Assembly: GCA_018907035.1 (NCBI GenBank)
Contig: JACCIC010000034.1
Coordinates: 1,462,001 to 1,526,000, forward strand
Source of the DNA: Sycobia sp. Sy_11
Lineage: Eukaryota; Arthropoda; Insecta; Hymenoptera; Epichrysomallidae
Length of the DNA: 64,000 nucleotides
Direction: 5' to 3'
The notes beneath the pieces are model-generated. The model was not told the DNA's origin, searched no databases, and saw nothing but the letters and a program-made list of their open reading frames with translations. Positions 1 through 12,713 of the stretch are shown here, one piece after another. Position numbers and translations under genes: made by a program. Positions within the stretch are counted from its first letter, which is position 1, and each line of letters starts with the position of its first letter.

Positions 1-1276
1 ATCTATTCTGCTAATACAGAGGTTCTGCCAAAATTTGAATGCTAGTATACCACGGAGGGCAAATTATATTTTTCTGAATTCATAAAATGTATATTGCATA
101 AATTATAATTAGAATATTGAACAAACGTAATTTTTTACTAAATTTTACATTTGTTAATAAAATAATGTAAAAATTTTATTCTTTAAAGAATATACTACTC
201 TATAAAAAATTCTGTTTAAAATACAACAAATAATTTGTGCAAAGCTTAAATAAAAATTATTATTCGAGCTATTAATTGTTCATAAGATAGCTTCACTAGC
301 TAGAATAATTAAGTTTAATATTTTCTTTTGTCTGTGTAAATAAGCTTTTATGAATATTTTATAAATATTTTATAAATATATTGATATAAATTATTTGCCA
401 ATCTTAACTTATGAAATATAAATGCTATTTTATATTATGCAAACACTTGCTATTTTTTATATAATAATATAATTTGTATTTATAATATTATTTGGTAAGC
501 GAATATGTAAAACAATATTTTGCCTCATACTACTAATAAATTTGCTTGGCTGGCAGTCGAAAGCGCCTATTAGTTCACCTTCGCTTTGAGCGGTGCCACC
601 ATCACTTTATCGCTTGTAAAAACAATTGTCTGTGCAGCTAGAGCAAAAATGGCTGGAAAAAGCCAAAATTCATTCGATGTATACATAATACCATCAATCG
701 ACTTAACGGCTAGACCGTAAAATGCCCGCAAAACCGCCAACCGTCATCCTCCTCCAGCTCCTCCTCTTTTTTCTCCTCATGGATGACGTGCGATCGGACT
801 GCCTAGGAGTGTAAAAATCCGAATTAACATGTAGACGATAGCGATCTGAGCAATTTCCTCGTAAAAGGAGTGGAGCCAGGAGGAGGACGAGAGGGCGAAG
901 GATCTTGATTAGATGCGCAATTATACACGTCGGAGGTGCCCGTGCGGGGTCGGGGACGACGGTAGCCGTCACGTTAAGGGCACTTCGCCCGATGCAAATA
1001 GCCTCGTGACACGAAGGTCGCGCCATCGCGGTAAGGAGTTGGCCAAGTTCAATGTATGCGTGTGGTGTATTAGGTACGTAAGTATGGGAGAGTTTGAATG
1101 CGATGAAAAGGGAATGCGCTTGTCTTGTTGTATACGATGATGTTTACAGCTTGGTGTATACGAGCTAAGGTCATCGTCGTTTTCTTCTATAATTACGCCT
1201 TGGCAATCTAAAAAAATAGAAACAGACTGAAAGATAAAGAGTCCAATAGTCGAATAGCGCGCTTGTGAAATTCCAG
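1..1276 (+). other. Upstream Shab intron or 5' flank
   Basis: No exon is supported here. Bases 1-540 are very AT-rich. From about 703 to 1060 the sequence becomes GC- and CpG-richer with open frames on both strands that match nothing I recognise. The acceptor of the membrane-domain exon at 1276 has a poor pyrimidine tract. This segment is most likely the 3' end of the intron after the T1-domain exon. The GC-rich patch could be a regulatory element. Confidence 0.6.
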
Positions 1277-2123
1277 GTGATAGCTGTGATATCGATCTTG
1301 TTTATCGTGCTGTCAACGATCGCGCTGACTCTCAATACGATACCGAGCATGCAGGTCCAAGACCTTCAGGGCAACATCCAAGATAATCCCCAGCTAGCCA
1401 TGGTCGAAGCCGTCTGCATCACCTGGTTCACGTTGGAGTACGTGCTGCGTTTCAGCGCCTCACCCGACAAGTGGAAGTTCTTCAAAGGCGGCCTCAACGT
1501 TATCGACCTCCTGGCCATAATGCCCTACTACGTGTCGCTTTTCCTCGTTGAGACGAATAAGAACGCGACCGATCAGTTCCAAGACGTGCGCCGCGTCGTT
1601 CAGATATTCCGGATAATGAGGATCCTCAGGATCCTGAAACTGGCGAGGCACTCGACTGGCCTGCAGAGCTTGGGCTTCACCCTGCGAAACTCTTACAAAG
1701 AGCTGGGTCTGTTGATGCTCTTTCTGGCGATGGGCGTGCTGATATTCTCGAGCCTGGCTTACTTCGCGGAGAAAGAGGAGCCCGGGACCAAATTCATAAG
1801 CATTCCTGAGACGTTCTGGTGGGCGGGCATTACCATGACCACGGTTGGCTACGGCGACATTTACCCTACAACGGCGTTGGGCAAGGTCATCGGTAGTGTG
1901 TGTTGTATATGTGGTGTCCTGGTAATCGCGTTACCCATTCCCATTATCGTTAATAATTTCGCCGAGTTCTACAAAAATCAGATGCGGCGGGAAAAGGCCC
2001 TCAAGAGGCGCGAGGCCCTCGAGAGGGCCAAGCGGGAGGGCAGCATCGTGTCTTTCCACCACATCAATCTGAGGGATGCCTTCGCCAAGAGCATGGATCT
2101 CATAGATGTCATCGTCGACACGG
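1277..2123 (+). CDS. Shab: Shab (Kv2) potassium channel, exon encoding S1-S6 membrane domain
   Basis: This exon encodes the pore-forming membrane domain of a Shab/Kv2 delayed-rectifier potassium channel, which repolarises excitable cells as a plasma-membrane tetramer. By exon residue, S1 is 1-22, S2 about 43-59, S3 about 72-90 and S4 105-124, with basic residues every third position (R106, R112, R115, R118, K121, R124). S5 is 143-164, the pore helix and filter TVGYGD is 176-194 (filter at nt 1841-1858), and S6 is 207-232 with the PIPIIVNNF gate. The Kv2 signature after S6 ([14 protein letters not shown]) follows. The exon opens after CCAG at 1276 in phase 0 and ends before GTGAGC in phase 1. 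The T1 tetramerisation domain must lie in an exon upstream of the window. Assignment to Kv2 rather than Shaker, Shaw or Shal rests on the S6 and post-S6 sequence. Confidence 0.97.
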
Positions 2124-5100
2124 GTGAGCGATCTTCCTTCTTATTATACACAAACTTTAGTCTTCATTTTGATTTTCATGAGATTTTTTTTGTCTTCCCT
2201 CTTTTTATTTTCATTAAGCCTTTGGTTTTCTCGTACTGACTATCTAAAACTTTCCTTTGTATTTTACACCCAGAAATTTTATTGGAAAAAGTTTAAAAAC
2301 AATTGCTTTAAAATTCGTCTTTTAGGCAAATGATTTTTGCAGAATTTGAAGTATAGACGTATCTGTGGAGCTTGAAAAAAATTCACAATTTTATATTTAT
2401 TGTAGCTACTCTAACGTAGTAAAACCCACATTCAAATTTCAGAAAACCAATAATCGGTAATGGAAGAAAATCGAATTATAATTGTATTTATCATCATTCT
2501 TTCAGGTCTAACCTTTTCAAACTAATCTTTTTAAAACTTCTCAAATAACGAGAATATTATTTTAAGAGTAATAATAAATTTGAAACTTATGACTTTACTA
2601 ATGTTAAATTTTAAGGTAACCTCAACAGAAAACAAATCTGAGAAGATTGTGGTTCGAAAACAACTTAAAAAAAAAAAATTGTGCATTTGCATATATTTAA
2701 ATATAAAGGATATATTTTATATTATATACATAATACATAGTAGATTAATTTTTGACTACGAAAAAACATTAAATATTTATTTTGTTATATCTATTTATAA
2801 GTATATATACAAAATAGTTAAACAAAACAAGTGGATTTTGTTTTCCTCCAGTATTTCAAGAATTTTTCATAAAAGTTTGATCCTAGGAATCTCAATTTCT
2901 GAAAGTATAATTTATTTTTTATTTAGATACGTTATATATATATAAATTTTACAAATAATTAATACAATTGATGCGAAAATTGAGGTCTTATGATATGATA
3001 AAGCTGCATTCATTACTTTTGGTCGTGTGTTTGAACGCTCTCGATTTTGCAGAGTATTAAAAAGAATATCTTGGAACTTTTTCCAATAATTGATTCCTCC
3101 GTGTAGATTTTCTATAAAAAATATTAGAAATAGTTATGTATTTAATTTTAACATTACTTCAGTTACTTCTATTATTCCCAAATTGATAAGCAATAATTAT
3201 ATATACAAACTAATTTAATTTTCTGTAAATGAATTAATGGATTTTAGGGACATAGGTTGAAATGAAAAATATGAATAGTTTACTTTTCAGTTTTATTTTT
3301 TTTTTATTTGAAATCATTCATTTTTAACGTCACCTCTTACTATTTAAATATATAATTGCTCTTAACTACATTCTCTCTATCTTTCTGTTTATTAATGGAT
3401 ATATCTAAAGTTTGCAAAAGTGGTATATTCAGTGCCTTCGTTATTCAAATGCTTTAATTGTCGAGTTGTTCCTAATTCCGCGTCTTTCTGTACTTTAATA
3501 TCTAACTGTTGTTTTGGTATGGTTTAAAAGTATCGTATACTTGCAAATTTTAATTACTTAATAAATTCTTCAATTAAACTTTATCATTCATTCTTCGAGA
3601 TTTAATTGGCTGGATACAAGTATATGATGCACAAACACTTTCGTCTGTACTAATGAAATGTCAACTACCTTTTAGTACTATTTTATACTATATAAATGTT
3701 TATTTCTGTGCTATTGTCACTGTTTAGTAGTTAAATATTAGGGTTTACTTTATGACAGTGTTCTCTGTTGTCCTTTTTTTTCTTTTTCATTCTGAATTAC
3801 CCTAAATCAGCCTAGGGCTGTAGATAGATAATTTAAAAGAACTAATATCGTTATTGATGTTATACAATGAGAAATAAAGAGGGAATGGTCTGAAATTCAG
3901 CATTTAAAAAACAAAAATGAAAAAGCAATAGACTCTGTGCTCAATGTGAAAATTAGTAGATTTTTCCTTTCAGCTCGAATCGCGAACGGGATTGTCGACC
4001 GAGGTAAACATCCGTTAATGCTGCTGCCGAATTTAAACGCTGCACACACGACTTTGAAAGAGCATCGCTGTTGTACGGCCAAATTATTCCTAAGTGTTTG
4101 CAATACGTGACAAATTTTTTTACGCGTGTATGTGTTGATGCGTGAACATTTATGCAGAGAGAAAAAAAGATATTTACGTCGGCTAAATAGAAATTGCATG
4201 AATATGTATCAAGATAAAAATCACATAGCCAGACAAAAAAATTATCTACACGTTCTCTTTGAAAAAAAATTGGGTAGCATGATGATCTCATGGACAATTG
4301 AATATCACAATATTAATAAAGAAATCTGATATTTTCAGTCAGTTAATGTTCAAAATGAATTCAATTTTCAAATATTTGTTTGATATGTACGTTTTTAAGT
4401 AATGACTAGCATAAACGACCCTTCTTAGTTGCAATTTTTTGCTTGTTCATTTTAGCGTTTAATCCAAATCGTGAGACGCCCAATCGGCGACGATCAATGT
4501 TTATTTCGAACACTACTAAGAGGATCTGTATAGTGTACAATTAAAAAAGACGTCGGAAAGAGCGTCGCATAATAATTGTCAAAAATATTGATGGTTCAAA
4601 CTTGAATGTAATATTACAAAGATTTGGAATTTTCCGTAAGTTTATTTGACAAATAAAATATCTTGGCAAAATATTTTTAAGGCTTAACGTAATCCATCAG
4701 ATTTTTGAATTTGAATTGAATACTATCAAGATATTATTACCAGCCTTAGTTTAAAGTGGCACCTATGTAATTGTTATTGCAATGTTTGACTGATGGAATT
4801 TATATAATTTAAACTGAATTTTACGTGACAAAAGATTGATTTTAGTATTCAACATTTATTGTGCAAAAGCAAGTAACTATGAAATTTTTGTAAAACTACC
4901 AAAGTAGGGCTTCTTTCTCTAATCCACATCTTCAGAAAAGAATTATCCTCACATAACTGTTAAGATCACTCTATTGGTAAAAAATTTAATTCTTTCTTGA
5001 ATCCAGAACATTATCACTTCTCATGTTATTTTGCCGATAATATAAGACGTATAGTAACTTTTTTTCTCTTTATGCACCTGCTAAAAACGTTTGAACGCTT

Positions 5101-5972
5101 GTGAATATTTGTATAAGTTTTTTGAAAAATGCAATATTTGTAGTTTTGAATTCGGCAAAGACGAATTGTTCTCAGTTATCTATATACGCAGCAACTGTAT
5201 ATCAACGCACGCAGCGAGCCCACAGCTCTACTCAATTACGCGCAATCATTTCAGCGTTTCAGTCATATAACTGTACTATAAGTAATAACAAATAAATTTA
5301 TAAGCTTCGTTTATCTTATTTTTTGCATATTATATTACAGCATTTCTTTCAATTTCTAGTTTTTTCTACTTTACATTCGCTTATAGATTTATATACTTAT
5401 TGAAATCTAGATTCCTTCAAGTGAAAACATTGGTCGATCTCTGAAACAAAGATTATGTAAACTCTAACAAAAAGAATTAACTCTAATTTTACTCGATACA
5501 TAAATAACTTTCATTGCTATAAGATTTAATAAAAGTATTCGAAATAGAAAATTATATATAAGTTACAGTGTGGGCTAAATTATATTCTGCATCGAAGATA
5601 CCATTGAGAACCAAGGTTCCCTCCTATATTTTCACTTGAAATAAAAGTCGAAGGGGAGGAAATAATTTCTTAAGCATCGATCCTCTTCATTTAAGTCGAT
5701 TAATATAATAAAAGTAATTTATTAGAGGCTCGCTCAGCAAGTATACATACTAGAAGCGCCACCATCAGCGTTGAAGAGCGTGCGTGCAATGCTTATCTCT
5801 CTTTCTCTCTCTCTCTCTCTCTTATTCTTTCTTACTTGCGCTGTCGACCAATAGACCGTCTTCAAGTGCAAGTGATATCGGGGCGAGTTACGATCGAACT
5901 CGGCCTTATATATGCGAAAATCGGGCGCGTCTTAATTCGCTCGCGGGCCGCTCCCTTCGGTGCTCGTGAGGC

Positions 5973-5975
<3 letters not shown>

Positions 5976-6026
<51 letters not shown>
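5976..6026. repeat. (TA)n array
   Basis: About 25 TA units inside the CpG-richer block of the first intron. Confidence 0.97.
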
Positions 6027-6032
<6 letters not shown>

Positions 6033-9000
6033 AGTGCACTCGAACGCGCACTTTTAACACGCGCACGCGGAGATAAAGAATTCTGGGTTTTTGGGTTTAC
6101 GAGCCACTTGTTATATAGCGGCCTCGCGAAATTTCGCGCGCAACAATTTGGACGGGACGCTTTTCCTCTCGGTCGAGGCCACCTGTACGGCGGGGCGTGG
6201 TGTGCTTTTACTATTATATAGGTTTTTTGTACGCAGAGGGTTATAAGTATACACGCCCGTACACGTAATGGAGTAGTTTTCGATTAGCCCTTCTAAGGTC
6301 ATTAGCTTATCGCCACGGCAGAGTAGTGGTTATGTTTTTTTTAATATTTTTTTAAGGCATTGTTATACAAGAAAAAGAAGCTTGTGCTATTTTTTACATT
6401 ATGCTTTTAAATTTTTCATATATCTGAAATTGCAATTTTTTTCCTGGATGATTACTTTGAAAATATTGCACTTAATTTCTTTCAATTCAAAACAAATCAG
6501 ATAGTTGCAAATAATTATTTTATTTAAAACGAGAGTCTCCAGCATATGGGTAATGGATTCAGACAAGATTGCACGTAGCTCTGATTATCAGTAAAAAGAT
6601 AAAACTGTAAAGTTTTAAAACCTACTACTAGCGCCCTTTGTCCAAAATCTTTTGTAACCATCTGTACTTTCCATGCGGTATTTCGAGAAAGAATAAAATT
6701 TTAACGTTCTCAAATTTATGATTTCTTAGTATTTCTTAATTACAGTTATGCCAATTGTAAACACCTATGTTGGTTAGTAAAAACTCGTTCACGTGCGTAT
6801 ATTCAATTGAACCTCAATTGGCAACTGAGGCAACAATGAAACTGAGCTGACTTACGGTCATAGTTTGATTAGAATTCGTTTGCTTAAAATATTATTCTTT
6901 TCTTTTATTTGGTGCTAATAAAAGGTTCATTATAATTAAAAAAATGTTTGACTGACTTTATTATAGACAAGTGCTAATAAAAAAGAAGAGCATTAGTTTC
7001 AAAAATTGTATAAGAATGATTTTAGAGGCAAAAAGATTTACCTTGCCATATTGATTCGGACCAAATCCGTCAAACATAAATGTGAGGCTCTCATTGTAAG
7101 ACCGATAAAAATATTTATTAATTTAATTGTCTAACAGATCGCTGCTGCGCTAATCGGCATTTATCTTAATAATTTAAACAAAAAAAAGTAATTAAATCAT
7201 TTTGTGTTTCCGTCTCATTTTCATTTAAAATTGGAAAATTACATAGTTTTGATGCTAACAAACGTTTGCTGATCTTATTATAAAGATTTACATCCAATAT
7301 TTGACTGCTAGTAATTCTCACCATTTTAACCGAATTATGTAAATTAGTATATGTCAAATCAACTTAATTGGCTTATGAATTTCTTAATTATTTTAAGACT
7401 ACGATGATACGTATCTCTGGTTACGTATCTCTGTTTAGAATTAAAAAATTCTATTCAGGTTTTGTGAAGGAAAATATTGGATGACGCAAACTAATCCCAT
7501 CATTAAAATTATAGTTCGAACGTAATGCTTGGCTCATGCAGCAAGGTAACGGTTTAATTAGTTTCTAATACGAAGTTGCTCTATAAAGGACTTTATTTAA
7601 CATTGCTTCATTTTGAAAATTTAGTAAATATTTTTTCAAGAATATATTTTATTGTTTCGGTGTTGAAAATTGAACTTGGTATCAACTTTAATTTAAAATC
7701 TATACATTAAAAGGAATAATACATATAAATTATTCATTTATTACGTGTAATTGTACATTCATAAAACTAAATGCAGACGATTTCAAAGCAATATCATAAA
7801 ATATGTATTTGCATCCTTAACTAATTTAAACAGTGTTGACTACAATTAAGTAAACGATATGCATTTGCCTTTTTAGAAGCAACATATAAAATGAGATCTC
7901 ACTTATTCGATTCGAAACTCAAATAAAGTCACCTGAAAATTATATATCTCTTTGAAGCATGTATTTTAAAAGCTTTCACAAGAAACAACGTTGAAATTCA
8001 TTTCGACGCCATCTAGAAAGTAAACTTGCAGTCTCGACCTAACGCATTTTTATTAAATTATTTTTCGCTTGTATAAGTTTCATTTCACGAAAAATACGAT
8101 ATCCACGTCCGCGCGCAGTATTCTTGAAAGCCGTGAAATACAGCTTGATTCAGTCAGATTATTTGTATGCTATGAGTATAATAGTACGTTACTGAATTCG
8201 GTGTAATGCTTCAACGGGAGACCAGCGATATCAGCGAGCACGAGCGAGCCTTTAAAAAATTTAAACAATTCTTTTGCAGTACAATAGTTTGTATATAACA
8301 TTGTTTTGTCGGTGGGCTAAATGTTTGCAGCATATGTATAGACCGAGCCGTACGTTCCGATAAACGAGAACTTTGAAAAACGTATTATCCCGTAAAATCC
8401 CGGCATATACTCGCGATAATTATTACACCATTTCTGTCTGAAGAGTGTTCCAGGAAGACCTCAATAAATTTTTTATGTAAATGCGTGTATATACATATAC
8501 CTTATAGTTTTCGAGGGTTCTCTTTCAGCGCTGACCTCCATTTTACTGATTATTATACCGTGCATTTATTACTCTGACAGGTCAAACAGAAAATAAGATA
8601 GAGGGAAACAGTTCTTTTTTCTATATCGATTGTTTTCGAGAATGATACCAATCTGCTTTAGTCGAAGATTCGAATCAGGTTGAGTAATTGCTTTCGAGCT
8701 GTAATTTCCTAGAATTTCTGAAATTTCGTTCGATTTAATCTTACTTCTAATGCGAACGTATTTCTTTTCTCATTAATAAACATTGATAATTACAGTAAAA
8801 TCATACAAAAATTTAATTTATCGTATGCCTACAACTATCAACCATTTCACAATTTGAGCATTGTCACTTTTCTTGTCATTGAGTCAGCACAAATTAAGCC
8901 CTTTGAAATATATATGTATTGATAGACATTTTCTCCCTTGGATTATTTCGTATGTTTTAAATGATTTATTTACGTGTAAATATTTTTGTTATCAATGTTA

Positions 9001-10480
9001 AATACTGTATTAGTCTAATCTTCAACTAACATGTAGTTTTTTGAAAATCAAAGAGATGTCGTTTATTGTTCAATAAATATTTTTTAGTTTAATATTTCTA
9101 AAATCTTATATTTATATGGAAACTAAAGTAGTTAGAAATAAAAACAAAAAACCACAAACCCAAACACTGTTCGTTTGATTTCATATTGAATCTGTTCAAA
9201 TAAAGTTATCAAATATCCTGATTACTCTTGTCAACTTATAACCTCTATGGTATATCGTATTATACTGTGTCAAAAATTGGATAAAATGTTTTTTACAGGC
9301 TTCTAACTTTTTGAACTTATTCAATCTTTAGTGTGATAGAGATGGGATTTCAGCGTGAGAAAACAAACTTGAAAGCTATAAGTTATATATTGTCTACAAA
9401 AAATTCTTGAAAAACTTTTCAGATAAAAAGGAAGTGAATATTGTTAAGTGCTGCCCATTAGCCAGTCTTTGCTTTAGCACGCTTTTGAAAATTTTCATTT
9501 TCTTTATAAATATCGTTCCCTTTTAATTTGGAGATTGTATTGTTAGTTTCATGATATTATAATTTATTTGTATGAATTACTATAGCTAATAAGAATATAC
9601 AAAAAAAGTTTTGCTCAAAAGACTAATGCATAGAAATTCAATTCATGAGATAAAGTACTAATAGATTATTCACGCTGGACGATACTAATATTAATTCACA
9701 AATAATTGTTTAAAGAAGAAAATATTCAAATATATTGTTTAATTATATAAGGAAATTTTTTAAAAATAATATCTGAAGATATTGTTTGAAACTTGTAACG
9801 ATGTTAAGAATTATAATATAATTATGATGTTCGGACGCAATATACAAGCCGTGCGTGACCTTTTGCAAACCTTGGTAGCCTGAAATTTTAAGCATATATG
9901 GTATTCATAACAAGTCAAGTCCAAGATCACGAAGTATGAACTTTGCGCGAAGTTTTGGCGACGAACATGATTTAATGAAGGCACTTACTAATTTTAGATA
10001 TTATAAAGTTGGAAATAGAAATATTTAGAAATAACAGCTCATATATAAGCAAGCGTTAGTTGAAATTAATATTGATATTATTAATTTTAATAGAAATTGA
10101 AATATTAAACAGACAAGCTAAAATAAATGCGATATCAAAAATCAAGTTTAAATAAATTTTGCATAAGTTTATTGTGATATTTATTTTTATTTCATTATTT
10201 TTATGTAGTTTAATAATTAAAAATATATATCTAAATATGACTCATGTGCACGTCCATTGAGCAAAACTTTATCAATTATTATTTCTTCTATATTCTCTAT
10301 AAGCAAAATAGAACGCTAGATATCCAAAAAAGGAGCATTTGAAATGCAATTGCATATAATATATACCATTACACTAAGAATAAAAGTATCTTTTACAATA
10401 GCAGTAGCTAGCTTCCTCTGCGCTTCTTATTTGATGGCATCTATCGAGTGTATATATTATATTGTGTACATGTATGAATG

Positions 10481-10484
<4 letters not shown>

Positions 10485-10526
<42 letters not shown>
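10485..10526. repeat. (TA)n array
   Basis: About 21 units, about 530 bases before the first tail exon, bordered by TGTA/CATA steps. Confidence 0.97.
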
Positions 10527-10530
<4 letters not shown>

Positions 10531-11061
10531 CATGCATACACACATATACAACGATCGATGTGTATACAGCCCGCAGTTAGCTTTTATCATTTGCTTGCCT
10601 TCAAGCAAAACCTAAGACACCCCCTGAAGCTAAGGCAGAAGCATATATAATAACTGGCATCAAAATTATACTAACATGCGCTTCTCTGGCATCTTCTCCT
10701 TTATCTCGCTCCTTTATCTATATTATATAAATATTATATTCCACACGCTTATCTAACAGCAACCTTGAACAAGCCATCCAGTTGGCTGTCCGTCAAAAAA
10801 CGGACGATCACATACACGTACAATATAAATTAAGAATAAAGTAAGAAAAAAAATTTTGCGCCACCTTGCTTGAGTATCATATACATATTGTTTGACCTCA
10901 CAAATATTGCGCGCCCCGCGATGCCACCACGCATTATACATATATATATACCGATCAAATATGCGCGCATCTGCAAAATATATTATATAATACGCACGGC
11001 ACATATACTTGTGTCCGTTGACTGATCGTGCCCGCGCGCGCTCCTCTCTTCTTCTCCCCAG

Positions 11062-11384
11062 GTCACAACATGTCGGGGGTGGACGGCAACAGTACCGAGG
11101 GCGAGTCCGCCTGCGGCCGCGGGCCCTCCCAGACCGGGCCCGGCTGCTATCGCAATTACGAGCATTACGGTCCGTCGAAGCAACGGCGCAGCAACAGCTC
11201 CTGCTTCCCGAATCTGCAGAACGACCTGTCCAACACGCCGGACAGTCCGAATCGTCGGCTGCTAGACTTCGCCCAGAACATATCCAACAATCAGGCGGAC
11301 CATTATTATCAGGACCAGCCGCCGTCTCTGCCGCTGCCCGGCGTCCAGCAGCTCAACCACCAATCGACGATTGCCACGCCGAGC
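11062..11384 (+). CDS. Shab: Shab cytoplasmic tail exon ([16 protein letters not shown])
   Basis: This 323-nt exon continues the channel's cytoplasmic tail. The previous exon ends with one base of a split Gly codon, and this exon supplies the other two, giving [19 protein letters not shown], which is characteristic of insect Shab after the membrane domain. The acceptor follows a strong pyrimidine tract (about 11039-11059) and the donor is GTGAGT at 11385. About 108 residues are encoded, rich in Ser, Asn, Pro and Gln with no membrane segment, ending ...IATPS in phase 0. Reading on past the donor gives only nine more codons before a stop. It probably acts in trafficking or phosphorylation as in other Kv2 tails, which is an inference from the family. 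Confidence 0.95.
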
Positions 11385-11474
11385 GTGAGTGTTGTATATG
11401 TTTGCCTCTTATAGACATACATAAATATTTTTTTTATATACGTACATAAATACACACTCACATACACACCCTCT

Positions 11475-11477
<3 letters not shown>

Positions 11478-11513
<36 letters not shown>
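11478..11513. repeat. (TA)n array
   Basis: About 18 units, within 100 bases of the 11384 splice donor. Confidence 0.95.
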
Positions 11514-11517
<4 letters not shown>

Positions 11518-11753
11518 CTTACTTCTGTTCTCCCAATTTGTTGTCGATTACACACTATGTTATTCCAATCGATATACGCGTATATAAAAATACATACATA
11601 TGGCTGCACGATTCTTGTTTTTTCTTTCTTTTTTGTTTCTTCCCTTCTTTGTTTTTAAATTTTATTTCATATATTCGTACGCATATTTTTGAACGAGGGC
11701 AGCAGTTTTGCGAATCGGTTTTTCCGAGAATAGCAGTCTATTGTATATATGTG

Positions 11754-11757
<4 letters not shown>

Positions 11758-11803
<46 letters not shown>
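11758..11803. repeat. (TA)n array
   Basis: About 23 units. Confidence 0.97.
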
Positions 11804-11804
<1 letters not shown>

Positions 11805-12618
11805 CATAACGCTTTCGTAATTCAGTCGCAGCTTAAGATGATTAAGTGTATACGATAACGCAAGAAATTCTTTATTCTAATCGTTAAAAATAGCAGAAAA
11901 ATTGAATTATATGACTAATAAAATTCGCGTATGTGTATTATATGCAAAAAATTTCTGCGTTTAGGGCTATAGATTATTATTTCACTAACAATAGCATTGT
12001 TATGTTTTTAAGACAAAATACTTCGAGGATAAATATATTTCTTTTAGTATTCAATAAGCTTATAAAATGTCAAGTATTTTTGTTATATGATTAACAAAGG
12101 AGGTTACGATTAGAAAATATTTTGTATCCTGTTAAATAGTCCTTGCTCAAATTGAAAATATTAAATTTTATTGACGTCTAATAAAATTCTTTTTTTAAAA
12201 TAATTTTGATGTTTGATTTTCAAATAATTCTTCTAAGACTAAGAATAATTTTGATTATTAAAAATACTATGTAATTACTAGGTGGTTTTATAATTTGATT
12301 AATCCATAATTTAATGAATTGTAAATGTAAATTCTAAAAAAAACTTATCAATACCTTTTTTAACGAAATTCATATAATACGTATCATTTATATAAAATGT
12401 AAAATAATTCTAACATGTAAATCAACATCTAAAATCAAATCTAAATGAACATCCAAAATCAATATCTAAATTTCATATACTCGAGTAAATCGTGATATAA
12501 GTCTAATGAACCATCTGCAAAATTATCATAATTTTTTAGGACCTAATTTGTATACTTGATATATTGGACGTTATGATTAAAAAGTATTTACATAATAATC
12601 AAGTTATATATTTATGTA

Positions 12619-12621
<3 letters not shown>

Positions 12622-12667
<46 letters not shown>
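12622..12667. repeat. (TA)n array
   Basis: About 23 units ending about 45 bases before the mariner left end. Confidence 0.97.
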
Positions 12668-12668
<1 letters not shown>

Positions 12669-12713
12669 CAATAACCTGCTGTTTTTCAATGTTTCTTTAA
12701 AAATTACTTTTTA

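Larger units (their letters stand above)
2124..11061 (+). other. Shab intron between membrane-domain and first tail exon
   Basis: This is an 8.9-kb AT-rich intron. A CpG-richer block at about 5780-6290 stands out, interrupted by a TA array at 5976-6026. A second TA array sits at 10485-10526. The last 60 bases form a pyrimidine-rich tract before the acceptor. No nested gene, tRNA or recognisable mobile element was found. Open frames here are short and unconvincing. Confidence 0.7.

Noticed and set aside
913..1140. Small plus and minus frames at 703-1140 as an extra exon
   Set aside because: No recognisable Shab sequence and no convincing acceptor/donor pair in a matching frame. Kept only as a GC-rich patch.
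2580..2945. 121-codon AT-rich plus frame
   Set aside because: Composition follows the surrounding intron (Ile, Lys and Tyr from AT codons) and no motif is present.
8660..8690. GATTCGAATC word as a tRNA T-arm
   Set aside because: No matching D-arm, anticodon arm or acceptor stem could be laid out around it.
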